Source: Atopobiaceae bacterium (lineage in GTDB: Bacteria; Actinomycetota; Coriobacteriia; Coriobacteriales; Atopobiaceae). From it: a stretch of 64,000 nt of DNA. The notes under the pieces were generated by a model, which saw only the letters and a program-made list of their open reading frames with translations, did not search any database and had not been told where the DNA came from. The stretch spans positions 1-64,000 of the forward strand of contig JAFWMH010000054.1 in the NCBI GenBank assembly GCA_017510785.1, in the 5' to 3' direction. The translations under genes and the position numbers were made by a program. Positions 9,695 to 19,096 of this stretch are shown piece by piece (positions within the stretch are counted from its first letter, which is position 1; each line of letters opens with the position of its first letter).

Positions 9695-10615
9695 TCACCC
9701 AAACATGAAGCGAAAGGGACCGAGGGGACCGAGGAACACCACGTCACCTTCGTCGAGTGGATACGGCTCGGGCTCGCGCACCATAATGCGGTGGCCGGCC
9801 CTCGTCACCACCTTGGTTCCCGTTGTCGCGTGGTTTACGAGGCACCAGCGTCCGCCAAGCACACCCAAGCTAAAGTGTTTCGCCTCCGCGTACGGATACG
9901 ATTCGCCAGGAAGCCGCACGGTAACCTCGTCGGGGACGTCGTCGTCGGGCGTGATGGCACCAACGCAATCGCCCGACCTCACTTCGATGTAGCGCCCGCT
10001 CCCACCAACGAGCAGCGCCTTGCCACCGTACTCGGAAGGCACAAAGCGAGCAGTTAGCTCTGCGCTCGAAAACGCGATCGTTTGGGCACCGGACTGCTCC
10101 ATTGCGGGTTGCGCACGTGGCACACGCCTTTGGGCGTATGCCGCCGCCGTCGGCTGCGTTGGGGGATCCACGCGAATCGGTTGCGGCGACTCGCCGTGCG
10201 GGGCGGCGACGAAATGACACTCCGCCTCCACCTCACCCGGCGCCATGGCATCGTCGGATATCACACAAACTCGCGGCGAGCCAGCTATCCAATAGCCTTT
10301 CTCGGCGGCACGGGCACGCAAATACGTCACGACCGCTTCCTCTTTGCGCGTGGTATCGATGCCCCAGTAATCCTCCCAGTCCTCCGGACTAACAAGCACC
10401 TCTACGAGATTGGGGGCCTCGCGAAATCGCGGCCACTCGCGAATGTGCCGACGCACCTCACGCCAGGCAGCATAGTTCACGGTAATGGGATCGAGGTTGC
10501 GGCGATCCTCAGGTGCCAACCCGTCGCCCACGCGCGACACGGCGTTACGCACCCAACGACGCATACGCCGTACCACCGGGCCGAGCGCCCGATCGTTCTC
10601 GATGCCTATGGCCAT
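9695..10615 (-). CDS. FhaA-like protein (DUF3662 plus C-terminal FHA domain)
   Basis: 306 aa; the start ATG at 10615 follows GGAGGGAG, preferred over an in-frame start at 10675. The N-terminal ~130 residues resemble the DUF3662/FhaA_N domain (IGIENDRALGPVVRRMRRW, then NLVEVLVSPEDWEDYWG). A Pro-rich linker leads to a C-terminal FHA-like domain (about 215-306) that ends in the usual GDVVFLGP strand. FHA domains bind phosphothreonine; the mycobacterial FhaA is a PknB substrate that acts in cell-wall synthesis. The classical GR and SxxH residues are poorly kept here (SGDCV, AKHFSLG), so phosphopeptide binding is uncertain. The Ser/Thr kinase cluster lies only 3 kb away but in another operon. Confidence 0.8.
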   Translation of the reverse strand: MAIGIENDRALGPVVRRMRRWVRNAVSRVGDGLAPEDRRNLDPITVNYAAWREVRRHIREWPRFREAPNLVEVLVSPEDWEDYWGIDTTRKEEAVVTYLRARAAEKGYWIAGSPRVCVISDDAMAPGEVEAECHFVAAPHGESPQPIRVDPPTQPTAAAYAQRRVPRAQPAMEQSGAQTIAFSSAELTARFVPSEYGGKALLVGGSGRYIEVRSGDCVGAITPDDDVPDEVTVRLPGESYPYAEAKHFSLGVLGGRWCLVNHATTGTKVVTRAGHRIMVREPEPYPLDEGDVVFLGPLGPFRFMFG

Positions 10616-10814
10616 GTTCACTCCCTCCCACACGTTTGACACCAAAGATGTATGTTCCCCTTTTGTACCCTCCACAAACTCTTCTCAATCCCAATTTGCG
10701 TGGCATTGCAGGCCACACCCAAATTCCCACGAGGAAACAAACTTGTCACCTAACCCACAGCAGGTTGATAGACAAAAACAGCTATCCTTTTGTGCGTTGT
10801 TCGGAGGGAGAAGT

Positions 10815-12191
10815 ATGGAATACCGCATTGAACACGACACCATGGGCGAAGTACGCGTGCCCGCAACGGCCCTGTGGGGCGCACAGACGCAGCGCAGCCA
10901 CGAGAACTTTCGCATTGGTGACGAGCGCATGCCGCACGAGATAATCCGCGCATTCGCCATCCTAAAGAAGGCGGCTGCACGAGCCAACTGCGAACTCGGC
11001 AAACTGAGCCCCGCGGCATCGGAACTCATCGGCTCAGTGTGCGACGAGATTCTGGACGGAAAGCTCGATGAAGAGTTTCCGCTCGTCGTATGGCAAACCG
11101 GCTCGGGCACCCAGTCGAACATGAACGTTAACGAGGTCATAGCCAATCGCGGAAACCAACTGCGTGGCGAGGATGACAAAACCGCACCCCTGCATCCCAA
11201 CGACACCGTTAACATGAGCCAATCGTCGAACGATACGTTCCCCACCGCGCTGCACATCGCCTGCACGCTTTCCCTCACCGAGCGCGTCCTGCCCGCGGTG
11301 CGCACGCTCGTCGCAACGTTCGAGCGGCTCGAGCAGGAAAACGCAGGCATAGTGAAGTGTGGTCGCACGCACCTGCAGGATGCGGTTCCCATCTCCTTTA
11401 GCCAGGAGATTAGCGGTTGGCGTGGCATGCTCGAGGCATCCATCGAACAAATCGAAGCAACGCTGCCGCAGCTCTCGCTGCTTGCGCTCGGTGGCACAGC
11501 CGTGGGAACTGGTCTCAACGCGCCAAAAGGCTTCGACGAAGTGGTCGCGCGCCACGTGAGCGAGCTGACGGGCCGAGCCTTTCTGCCCGATCCAAACAAG
11601 TTCCACGCACTTACGGCCAAAGATGCCGTGAGTTTTGCCCACGGGGCGTTGCGCACGCTTGCGGCAAACCTCATGAAGATTGCCAACGACGTGCGTTGGC
11701 TCGCAAGTGGTCCTCGCAACGGCCTTGGCGAAATCCGTATACCCGAAAACGAGCCGGGTAGCTCCATTATGCCTGGCAAGGTAAATCCCACCCAATGCGA
11801 GGCCGCTACGATGGCCGCCGTTCAAGTGATGGGCAACGACGCCACGATTGGATTCGCGGCAAGCCAAGGCAACTTCGAGCTCAACGTTTTTATGCCCGTC
11901 ATTGCCTATAACTTCCTGCAATCCGCACGGTTGCTTGCAGATGCCATTCTTTCGTTCGACGAGCACTGCGCCTCGGGAATCGTTGCCAATCGTGCCAAGA
12001 TGCAGCAGAACCTCGACGAGTCACTCATGCTCGTAACATGCCTCAACCCACACATAGGATACGAGCATGCGGCTCAGGTTGCCCACAAGGCATACGACGA
12101 AGGCCTCAGCCTTCGCGACGCATGCCTTTCGCTTGGGTTCCTCACGGGCGAAGAGTTCGACAAGGTGTTCAATCCCGAACAAATGGTTTAA
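10815..12191 (+). CDS. fumC: Fumarate hydratase class II
   Basis: 458 aa, the usual length for FumC, with ATG after GGAGGGAG. It catalyses reversible hydration of fumarate to malate. The superfamily signature [11 protein letters not shown] lies near residues 315-325 and contains the catalytic Ser loop; [13 protein letters not shown] and [17 protein letters not shown] are the other two conserved active-site regions. The malic enzyme gene follows after 55 bases on the same strand, so the pair would link fumarate, malate and pyruvate, useful for anaerobic fumarate/malate metabolism. An upstream in-frame extension to 10485 has no ribosome site and no similarity to the family. Confidence 0.97.
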   Translation: MEYRIEHDTMGEVRVPATALWGAQTQRSHENFRIGDERMPHEIIRAFAILKKAAARANCELGKLSPAASELIGSVCDEILDGKLDEEFPLVVWQTGSGTQSNMNVNEVIANRGNQLRGEDDKTAPLHPNDTVNMSQSSNDTFPTALHIACTLSLTERVLPAVRTLVATFERLEQENAGIVKCGRTHLQDAVPISFSQEISGWRGMLEASIEQIEATLPQLSLLALGGTAVGTGLNAPKGFDEVVARHVSELTGRAFLPDPNKFHALTAKDAVSFAHGALRTLAANLMKIANDVRWLASGPRNGLGEIRIPENEPGSSIMPGKVNPTQCEAATMAAVQVMGNDATIGFAASQGNFELNVFMPVIAYNFLQSARLLADAILSFDEHCASGIVANRAKMQQNLDESLMLVTCLNPHIGYEHAAQVAHKAYDEGLSLRDACLSLGFLTGEEFDKVFNPEQMV

Positions 12192-12246
12192 CCTGCGCAT
12201 AACGGTACGCAATAACGTAAGTGACGAAGAGGCAGAAAGGCCGAAT

Positions 12247-13425
12247 ATGGAAACCTTCGAAACTCGCAGTTTGGCGCTGCATGAACGGCTGAACGGCAAG
12301 ATAGAGGTCGTCAGCAGAGCTCAATGCAAGACGGCCGAAGACCTTTCGTTGCTCTACACTCCTGGTGTCGCCGAGCCATGCCGTGCGATTGCCGCCGACT
12401 ACCAAAAGTCTTGGGACCTTACGCGACGGTCGAGGCTCGTGGCGGTAATAACCGACGGAACCGCAGTGCTCGGACTTGGCGACATTGGCCCCGCGGCGGG
12501 CATGCCCGTTATGGAAGGCAAGTGCTTGCTGTTCAAAGAGTTTGGCGACATAGACGCCTTTCCCCTTTGCATCGATACGCACGATGTGGACGAGGCCGTC
12601 CGCACCATCTACCTCATTTCCAAGAGCTTCGGCGGCATAAACCTTGAAGACATAGCCGCCCCACGCTGCTTCGAAATCGAACGGCGCCTCAAGGAGCTTT
12701 GCGACATTCCCGTGTTCCACGACGACCAGCATGGTACGGCCATCGTCACCGCCGCTGGCCTCCTGAATGCCGTGCGATTTGTAGGCAAAGAGCTAGGCTC
12801 GTTGCGCATCGTTATAAGCGGCGCAGGTGCGGCTGGCATCGCCATTGGTGAAATGCTTCTACGCATGGGCTTCGGCGACGTGATTTGCTGCGACCGAGAG
12901 GGCGCCATCTACGAGGGCCGCGAGGCTCTTAACGAGGCAAAGTCACAGTTCGCGCGCATATCCAACGTCGGTCGCCGTGCAGGAAGCCTTGCCGACGTCC
13001 TCGCAGGCGCCGACGTGTTCGTAGGCGTGAGCGCGCCTGGTCTCGTGACGCGGGAGATGGTCGCCTCCATGGCACCTAATGCCATCGTATTTGCACAGGC
13101 AAATCCCACGCCCGAAATCATGCCCGAGGAAGCCAAGGCCGCTGGTGCCGTCGTAGTCGCAACAGGCCGCTCGGACTATCCCAACCAAGTGAACAACGTT
13201 CTTGCGTTCCCCGGAATTTTCAAGGGCGCCCTCGCGTGTCGCGCGCCACAAATTACCGAAGAAATGAAGGTCGCCGCCGCCCGTGCCATCGCCTCGCTTG
13301 TATCTTATGATGAGCTTAGCGCCGACTACGTCATTCCCTCCGCCCTAAACAAGCACGTGGCCGACGTGGTTGCCGAGGCCGTCGTTCGCGCATTCGAGCA
13401 CCAGTCACTCCTCGACGTCCAGTGA
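12247..13425 (+). CDS. Malic enzyme (oxaloacetate-decarboxylating), short bacterial type
   Basis: 392 aa, ATG preceded by GAAAGG. Converts malate to pyruvate and CO2 with NAD(P)+. Seen: the N-terminal [12 protein letters not shown] segment with catalytic Tyr, [16 protein letters not shown] with catalytic Lys, the metal-binding [12 protein letters not shown] and HDDQHGTA motifs, and a Rossmann [11 protein letters not shown] at about residue 191. Length matches the ~390-residue NAD-malic enzymes of Gram-positives, without the phosphotransacetylase domain of MaeB. It is probably co-transcribed with fumC. Whether NAD or NADP is used cannot be decided from the sequence alone. Confidence 0.96.
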   Translation: METFETRSLALHERLNGKIEVVSRAQCKTAEDLSLLYTPGVAEPCRAIAADYQKSWDLTRRSRLVAVITDGTAVLGLGDIGPAAGMPVMEGKCLLFKEFGDIDAFPLCIDTHDVDEAVRTIYLISKSFGGINLEDIAAPRCFEIERRLKELCDIPVFHDDQHGTAIVTAAGLLNAVRFVGKELGSLRIVISGAGAAGIAIGEMLLRMGFGDVICCDREGAIYEGREALNEAKSQFARISNVGRRAGSLADVLAGADVFVGVSAPGLVTREMVASMAPNAIVFAQANPTPEIMPEEAKAAGAVVVATGRSDYPNQVNNVLAFPGIFKGALACRAPQITEEMKVAAARAIASLVSYDELSADYVIPSALNKHVADVVAEAVVRAFEHQSLLDVQ

Positions 13426-13438
13426 TTCGTGCGGTTTC

Positions 13439-13627
13439 TTAAGGATGGTTAATCGGGAGGTGACGTGGAGGGGCAGGCGTCGTATGCCTCCTCTCGACCT
13501 CGCGTTCCTTTGCACGTAACGCGTCGCGGAAGCCATCAAGAGGATCGAAGGGTGCGAAAATCTTTGCCCGCTCATCGAGGGGCATCGGTGCGCGCCCACC
13601 ATAGGTCGTTTTTTTACGCGTCCCCAC
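13439..13627 (-). CDS. YolD-like small protein downstream of Y-family polymerase
   Basis: 62 aa from a GTG that overlaps the last 14 bases of the polymerase gene in a different frame, with GGGGG about eight bases upstream. The core reads MPLDERAKIFAPFDPLDGF, which matches the MSxxDRAxxFxPFxxLxGY pattern of small YolD-type proteins encoded next to UmuC-like polymerases in many Gram-positives. Overlap and order imply translational coupling with the polymerase. The function of YolD proteins is not settled; a role as polymerase partner or regulator is usually assumed. The call rests on the motif and on position. Confidence 0.7.
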   Translation of the reverse strand: MGTRKKTTYGGRAPMPLDERAKIFAPFDPLDGFRDALRAKEREVERRHTTPAPPRHLPINHP

Positions 13628-14942
13628 TCTTGTGGCCCCCAATCTGCATGTTTCGTTCGCGTGCCGTGGCTTCGGGCAGAAGGTCGGTAACACGCAAGAG
13701 TGAGTTTTTCCCAAACTTCTCCTTTACGGCATTCACCGCGATTTGCCGACGGTGTTCCCGCGCAAGCGCCTCAGGGTCGGCAAAAAGGTCGAGTTGCACA
13801 CCGGAAGCGTCCTCGTCCACCACGCCATCAAGCGTGACGCTCAAGCGATGCACCGGCCTATCGCGGGCAACACGCTCGTCGAACACACGCATTGCGCCCT
13901 CAACGACCTCGCGTCGCGAGTTCGTTGACGTAACGAAACGATGCGAGCCACCATCCGAAGGCCAGTCTCGCCACCATGCGCCCTCGGCGTTGCGTCTCGC
14001 CAACCGCTCCTCTGCCGTAAGCCCATAACCCACCGAAAGCCCCACCGACTCCGCGGCTTTTCCCTTTTGCACCAATTGCAGGGCAAGGGAATCGGCCATC
14101 TCCCATGCCACGACACGGGCCTCCTCGAAGGAATAGTCGCGGCTCAACACCTGGGCTGTGGCCAAACAATGCGTTTGCGGACGATACGCCTTTATATGCG
14201 ACATCTGCACCGGTTCGATTCCCCACGCATGGTCGAGCAGGATTTCGGCATCTACTCCCAACTCGTCGAATATGGGCTCGGTTGGCGCAATGGCAAGTTG
14301 GCCCATCGTGTGAATGCCCATCTTTGCGAGCCGCCGCGCAATGCCTGGCCCCACACGCCAGAAATCCGTTATGGGCATATGACTCCAAAGCTCTTCGCGA
14401 TACGTGTACTCATCCAGCTCGCCAAAGAAATCTGGGCTGTGTTTGGCCGTAATGTCCAAGGCAACCTTAGCAAGATACAAGTTCGAGCCCAACCCACACG
14501 TAGCGGGAATACCAGTGCTTGCCACAACGTCGGCACGTATCGCTTCGCCAAGCTCTCGTGAACTCATTCCATAGAGTCGCAAATACGGACCCACGTCAAT
14601 GAATGCCTCGTCTATGGAGTACACATGGATGTCGTCCTTGCTCGCCCATCGTAAATACACCTCATAGATTTTGGCGGAAACCTCGATGTAGCGCGCCATG
14701 CGCGGAGGAGCCATAATGTATTGAAGGTGCGACGGTATTTCAAACACGCGGCAGCGGTTACGAACGCCCTTCGCCTTAAGAGACGGTGAGACGGCCAAAC
14801 ATATTGTTTTGTTGGTGCGAGAGGCATCTGCCACCACCAAGTCCGTCGTTAGGGGGTCGAGTCCCCGATCAACACACTCCACGCTCGCATAAAAGCTCTT
14901 GAGGTCAATGCACAAAAAGCGCTTTGTTTCGACGGAAGCCAT
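13614..14942 (-). CDS. Y-family DNA polymerase (UmuC/DinB-like)
   Basis: 442 aa. Translesion polymerase of the Y family: the first palm carboxylate lies in FLCIDLKSFYASVECVDRG and the paired SIDEAFIDV lies near residue 115, with CxLGxNLYLAK-like (TCGLGSNLYLAK) and helix-hairpin-helix motif WRVGPGIARRLAKMGI following. The C-terminal little-finger part is longer than in DinB and ends without an obvious clamp-binding peptide, though VQLDLFADPEAL could serve as one. The start ATG at 14942 lies four bases after the stop of the PP2C gene, so it is part of the kinase/FHA operon, an unusual place for a damage-tolerance polymerase. A YolD-like ORF overlaps its 3' end. Confidence 0.93.
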   Translation of the reverse strand: MASVETKRFLCIDLKSFYASVECVDRGLDPLTTDLVVADASRTNKTICLAVSPSLKAKGVRNRCRVFEIPSHLQYIMAPPRMARYIEVSAKIYEVYLRWASKDDIHVYSIDEAFIDVGPYLRLYGMSSRELGEAIRADVVASTGIPATCGLGSNLYLAKVALDITAKHSPDFFGELDEYTYREELWSHMPITDFWRVGPGIARRLAKMGIHTMGQLAIAPTEPIFDELGVDAEILLDHAWGIEPVQMSHIKAYRPQTHCLATAQVLSRDYSFEEARVVAWEMADSLALQLVQKGKAAESVGLSVGYGLTAEERLARRNAEGAWWRDWPSDGGSHRFVTSTNSRREVVEGAMRVFDERVARDRPVHRLSVTLDGVVDEDASGVQLDLFADPEALAREHRRQIAVNAVKEKFGKNSLLRVTDLLPEATARERNMQIGGHKSGDA

Positions 14943-14946
14943 TGTA

Positions 14947-15780
14947 TTACGGTTCGAACGTCGTATCGGGCGTATTCGGACCAAGACCTTCCTCATACGG
15001 CACAGACTGCTCGACGTCTTCAACGTAGATGCATACACAGGTGCTGTTGTCGCGACCAACGCGAGATGCCTCCCACGCAATTGCCTCTGCAACAAGGGGA
15101 GCCGATTCGTCGGCACCAAGCAGCTCAGCTATACGTGCGTCCTCGAGGTACTCCCACACCCCATCGGTACAAAGGAGCACCCTGTCGCCCGCCACCAGTC
15201 GCTCCTCCACCACATCGGGATCGATTGCCCCATACCCCACGGCCTTGCTAAGAGCATTCGAGTTCACGCTTGCTCGGCCACGGTCCGTGATGGCGCGCAG
15301 CTGCCCATCGCGCAGCACGAATGCACGCGTGTCGCCAACAGAGGCAATCCTAAGAATCGCTCCCTGCCACTCGGCCAGCAAGAGCGTAGCCCCCGAGCGC
15401 TCGCCAAGCAAATCCGAAACAACGCTCGTCACCTCGTTGGCTAGTCTAAACGCAGCATATACGTCTTCGCCCTCGTCGAAGGCTCTTACCGCGGCGCTGC
15501 ACGCCAAGCGACTCATCACGTCGCCGTAGGGCGCACCACCAATGCCGTCACTCACGGCAAAGAAGTTCTCTTTCCAGCTAAACGAGGCATAGTCCTCGTT
15601 CCTCTGCCGAGGCCCCCGATGCGACGACACGCCCACGCAAAGAGACGCGCGCGACGAATCGGCAACAACCTCGTCGTTCGCCAAACATTCGTTCGTGCTT
15701 GCGTGTCGTGAGGATTCCCCGCCCGCGAGGATGCGAAACAGCCTGCGAACTCGATCCGCCGTTTTCGACATAACCGTCAC
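14947..15780 (-). CDS. PP2C-type serine/threonine protein phosphatase
   Basis: 277 aa, GTG start at 15780 with AAGGA upstream; an ATG four codons later is also possible. PPM/PP2C metal phosphatase motifs are complete: RNEDYASF, VSDGIGG, GATLLLAEW, VGDTRAF, LLCTDGVWEY and GRDNSTCVCIYV, so the Mn/Mg-binding Asp residues are present. It should remove phosphate from Ser/Thr residues placed by the kinase encoded immediately upstream (stop and start adjacent, no gap). A basic ~60-residue N-terminal extension precedes the core; no membrane helix is seen, unlike mycobacterial PstP. Confidence 0.95.
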   Translation of the reverse strand: MTVMSKTADRVRRLFRILAGGESSRHASTNECLANDEVVADSSRASLCVGVSSHRGPRQRNEDYASFSWKENFFAVSDGIGGAPYGDVMSRLACSAAVRAFDEGEDVYAAFRLANEVTSVVSDLLGERSGATLLLAEWQGAILRIASVGDTRAFVLRDGQLRAITDRGRASVNSNALSKAVGYGAIDPDVVEERLVAGDRVLLCTDGVWEYLEDARIAELLGADESAPLVAEAIAWEASRVGRDNSTCVCIYVEDVEQSVPYEEGLGPNTPDTTFEP

Positions 15781-17850
15781 CTATTCCTTAAGATCGTTCG
15801 AATTGAACTCATACGTCTCCTCGAGCCTCTCTTCCTCGCGCACCTCGAGTCGGGCCTTGTACACATGGCCGCTTCCCTTGTTCGGAAAATCCAAATAGCC
15901 AATTCTCTCTTCGCCCGGCTTTACTTCCCACATCCTAAAACCTCGCATTTCACCCTTCTTCGGGTCCGAAGCATGCACATTAATGACCTCATCGGATTGG
16001 TTTTTCACCGTAAGCTTGAATCGCACCCGTTGCCCGTCGCCGCTCTCAAGCTCCTTGTAGGCCTTAATGGAGCACACGTCATCGTCCGCAACCACCGCAA
16101 CAACCTTCGGCTCCACATCAACCGAGGATGTGGATGAAGACGAACTGGACGAATCACGCGGTTGACTAAACACGCTGCCCAGCATTAGCATTGCGACACC
16201 CACCAGCAAGAACGCAAGGACGCATGCCAAAAGAACAACCCTCAAGCGGTTACGCCCGTACGAATTGCCCTTGCGTGGCCAACCCACGACTCGCACATGG
16301 CCACCTGTATTGAAGGCACTGGCTCCCACTTCCACTACCGAATCGGGAACTACAATGCGATCGAGCGACGCACAACCATAGAAGGCGCGATCGCCCACAT
16401 ATGCCACCGAGCGAGGGATTTCCATCTGCATGAGCGAGGTACATCCCGCAAAGGCCTCCCGCCCAATGGATTGGACGGAGTTGGGTAGGTAAACCGTTTC
16501 CAAAGAGGTACACTCACGGAAGAGGTACTGCGGCACGGCATCGACGGGCTCCCGTATGACGATGGATGGTAGGGACGAGCAGCACCCAAACGCTCCGATT
16601 CCCAACCGTTCGACGGAGGATATGGCAATGCCGCGCAACGAGGCGCAGCCCTCAAACGCATAGTCGCCAACCACCTTAACCGAATCGGGCAAGAGCACTC
16701 GCTCCACAAAAACGGCACCACGAAATGCATGTGCCCCAATCCCCGTAATGCCGTCGGGAATCCTTACCTCGCGCCGCGAGCCCGCGTATCGAATGAGCGT
16801 GGTACCCTCCACTTGGAACTCCCGAAGTGGTGGGGGTGGCGGAGGTGGCACCGGAGATGGCGGCGGGGGTAGCGGAGGGGTCGGGTCCGCACCACCCAGC
16901 ATGATTTCCTGCAGGACTCGAACAATAGAGGATGCGTTTGGTCGTGCATTCGGATCGTACTGTGTGCACGCCCAAACCAAGTTTGCTATTCGCCGCTCCA
17001 GGTCCCCCACCCTTTTGCCGCTGCGACGCATAAGGTCCAATAGGTTGAGCGGCTCGCGCTTCGCCTGCGCAATACGTACGAGGTCGTCGGGCGAGGAAAG
17101 TCCCGTCACCAAATCGCTTATCTCGTCGGGCCAATACTCACCCGCCAACATCGTGACGCAAATCGCCCCAAAGCTCCATATGTCGCATTTGGTGGAATTG
17201 CGCAGTTGCCAATACTTGCCGCCATACATCTCGGGAGCGCCATACGGCACGGTGGCCAAACGCGCCCGAAACGACGGCGTAACCGAAGGGCGAGCGGTGG
17301 GCGTCGACTGTCCAAAATCGATGAGCAACAGGCGCACGCCCTGGTCGAAATGGTTTTGCACGCAATCCCTGCGAAGCATCACGTTGTTTGCGGAGAGGTC
17401 GCGATGCGAAATGCCCGCCTTCTCAAGCTGTTCCAACGCACGGGCAAGCTCAAACGCAATGGCAATCGTTGTTGAAGCATCGAGCGTATGCTTAAGAGCA
17501 GTTCTGGCTAGCAGCCCACGTTTGAGAGCAACTGCGAGCGTGTAGCCCTCAACATATTCCTCGACGATTGCTGCGTGTCCCTGCTCCACGCCGTCCACAA
17601 ACGTCCCCAGGCCATACACCTGTGGAACGACCTTTCTACCCGAGAGCGAGCAAAGGACTTCGAATTCCTCAGTCGCCGCGGCCATGCCACCGTTATTAAA
17701 ACACTTTATGGCGTACTGTCCACGCGAACCAGCACGCCAAAGCGTGGCAAACCCACCCGATGCAATCGACATGGGCGAAACAAGGTCTTCCGGCGCGAGC
17801 CTAATGCCCGACACCTCTCGCTTTGGATGATACGAAAAGGACTTCGGCAT
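15781..17850 (-). CDS. Membrane Ser/Thr protein kinase with BspA-type leucine-rich repeats
   Basis: 689 aa, ATG after GAGGGAGAG. The kinase domain (1-300) has a glycine loop ASGGFATLWRA, catalytic Lys in YAIKCF, HRDLSANNVML near residue 148, DFGQS near 175 and an APE-type activation end (YGAPEMYGG), so it looks active. A poly-Pro linker (about 325-340) leads to LRR_5/BspA-type repeats (about 355-520; units like SVKVVGDYAFEGCASLRGI). One membrane helix follows at about 537-560, then a Ser-rich stalk and a ~100-residue beta-rich outside domain. In topology the LRRs are on the cytosolic side, unlike most BspA repeats, which are extracellular. The PP2C gene follows directly and FHA genes precede, so this is the writer of a phospho-signalling operon. 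Confidence 0.93.
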   Translation of the reverse strand: MPKSFSYHPKREVSGIRLAPEDLVSPMSIASGGFATLWRAGSRGQYAIKCFNNGGMAAATEEFEVLCSLSGRKVVPQVYGLGTFVDGVEQGHAAIVEEYVEGYTLAVALKRGLLARTALKHTLDASTTIAIAFELARALEQLEKAGISHRDLSANNVMLRRDCVQNHFDQGVRLLLIDFGQSTPTARPSVTPSFRARLATVPYGAPEMYGGKYWQLRNSTKCDIWSFGAICVTMLAGEYWPDEISDLVTGLSSPDDLVRIAQAKREPLNLLDLMRRSGKRVGDLERRIANLVWACTQYDPNARPNASSIVRVLQEIMLGGADPTPPLPPPPSPVPPPPPPPLREFQVEGTTLIRYAGSRREVRIPDGITGIGAHAFRGAVFVERVLLPDSVKVVGDYAFEGCASLRGIAISSVERLGIGAFGCCSSLPSIVIREPVDAVPQYLFRECTSLETVYLPNSVQSIGREAFAGCTSLMQMEIPRSVAYVGDRAFYGCASLDRIVVPDSVVEVGASAFNTGGHVRVVGWPRKGNSYGRNRLRVVLLACVLAFLLVGVAMLMLGSVFSQPRDSSSSSSSTSSVDVEPKVVAVVADDDVCSIKAYKELESGDGQRVRFKLTVKNQSDEVINVHASDPKKGEMRGFRMWEVKPGEERIGYLDFPNKGSGHVYKARLEVREEERLEETYEFNSNDLKE

Positions 17851-17868
17851 GACATCTCTCCCTCAGGC

Positions 17869-19074
17869 CTAGCGCCCCAAAACGAACGACGGAGAACCGC
17901 TAAACACCAGGATGTCGCCATAACCCAGCTCTTCTCGCGCTCCCCGCTCGCGAAGCACACGATCCGTCCCGTCCGCATGGCGAATCAATGTCCAATTGCT
18001 CCCCTCATGCACATACTCCCACACGTCCTCGCGACGCGCCTCAAATCTCCCTTGAATTTGAGAAACGCCCTCGAAGCCATGAAGGGAAGGCAACACGATG
18101 CGTGCTCGCTCTGCCGTTCTCCGGCGCAGGATGCCCACGGTATCGCCTGAGCGTACCACAAATGGCGGCACCGCTGCATTCTTGCACGTAAGACGAGCCC
18201 GCGCGTCTTCCGGTTTCCAAGTTTGCTCGGCAGGCATAGCAACTTCTGCCGGAATGGCCGCATGCTTCGCCACTCCCCAACCCATTCCGCCATCCGGCAC
18301 GCGCACAACACGAGTCGCAAGCCACGCCTCTTCAACACTCAACATCTTGCGTGCGCAATAGGGGGCATCCAACCTGCCCTCGTTATATGCGGACTCAAGC
18401 ACCAACGCCGCATCGACGCGCGCCGGATCGGAAAAGCTCAGCGGTACGCACAACACCAAACCGTCCAAACCTATAGCCGGGCCCCATCCAGGAAGCGCAC
18501 ATTGGGGCACGTAGCGCAACCGCGCCTGCATGACCTCGACTGCCACATGGAGCGCCTCGCCAAACAGCGCCTCATCGGCAGCATCAATCTCCATACGGGC
18601 CTCATGCGTTAGCTTATTCGACTGTGCTGCCAGCGCCGAATAATCCACCTCGATGCGTCGCCCAGCTTCAACCATCGGCTCGTCTTCAAAATACGTTGCC
18701 CGTAAAGGAGCGTCTTCTCCACACGCCCTGGCAAGCCTCTTGCCATAGCGAGTTCTTCCCATCGCGCAAAAGGCTTTTGTCTCCCAGCACGTTTGCGCAG
18801 CTCCATGCCCATCGGGCTCGCACACGCAGTACACGTCCTCAAACGAGCCGTCAACGAGTCCCGTTGCCAAAGCCGCAAACGTCCCTTTTCCGTCGGATGC
18901 AACACTAACCTTGCCCTGCTCGAAAACACGGGCGATGGTGCATGAAAGGTAGCGTTCGAGCAGGCCCAACTCGTCGCCCCCATATGCCCACGCCTCCGGC
19001 AACGCCAGAGAGGCCAATCGCTCTATAAGGCGACGCGACACATGCACGGAGGAGCCATGACTTTGCGTTTCCAC
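17869..19074 (-). CDS. DUF3825-like domain protein with C-terminal FHA-like domain
   Basis: 401 aa, GTG start with AGGA eight bases upstream. The N-terminal ~270 residues resemble DUF3825: ALPEAWAYGG at the start, then a segment AALATGLVDGSFEDVYCVCE that parallels the family's FNTGL...IY pattern, and ALVLESAYNEGRL near the end. The C-terminal ~100 residues look FHA-like (ending GYGDILVFSGSPSFVL), but the GR and SxxH positions are changed (TVGILRRR, HGFEGVSQIQGRF). Function of DUF3825 is unknown. Position between two FHA proteins and the kinase suggests it is a substrate or reader of that kinase. The family call is from memory of the pattern, so medium confidence. Confidence 0.65.
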   Translation of the reverse strand: METQSHGSSVHVSRRLIERLASLALPEAWAYGGDELGLLERYLSCTIARVFEQGKVSVASDGKGTFAALATGLVDGSFEDVYCVCEPDGHGAAQTCWETKAFCAMGRTRYGKRLARACGEDAPLRATYFEDEPMVEAGRRIEVDYSALAAQSNKLTHEARMEIDAADEALFGEALHVAVEVMQARLRYVPQCALPGWGPAIGLDGLVLCVPLSFSDPARVDAALVLESAYNEGRLDAPYCARKMLSVEEAWLATRVVRVPDGGMGWGVAKHAAIPAEVAMPAEQTWKPEDARARLTCKNAAVPPFVVRSGDTVGILRRRTAERARIVLPSLHGFEGVSQIQGRFEARREDVWEYVHEGSNWTLIRHADGTDRVLRERGAREELGYGDILVFSGSPSFVLGR

Positions 19075-19096
19075 GATTTCAGTCCTACGTCACTGT

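Noticed and set aside
10685-11791. 368-codon minus-strand open frame
   Set aside because: Lies opposite fumC, whose full family motifs are on the plus strand; no ribosome site and no recognisable protein.
14500-14942. Reading the Y-family polymerase from the upstream start at 15119
   Set aside because: The extra 59 residues lie inside the PP2C gene and do not look like polymerase sequence; the ATG at 14942 begins the conserved core.
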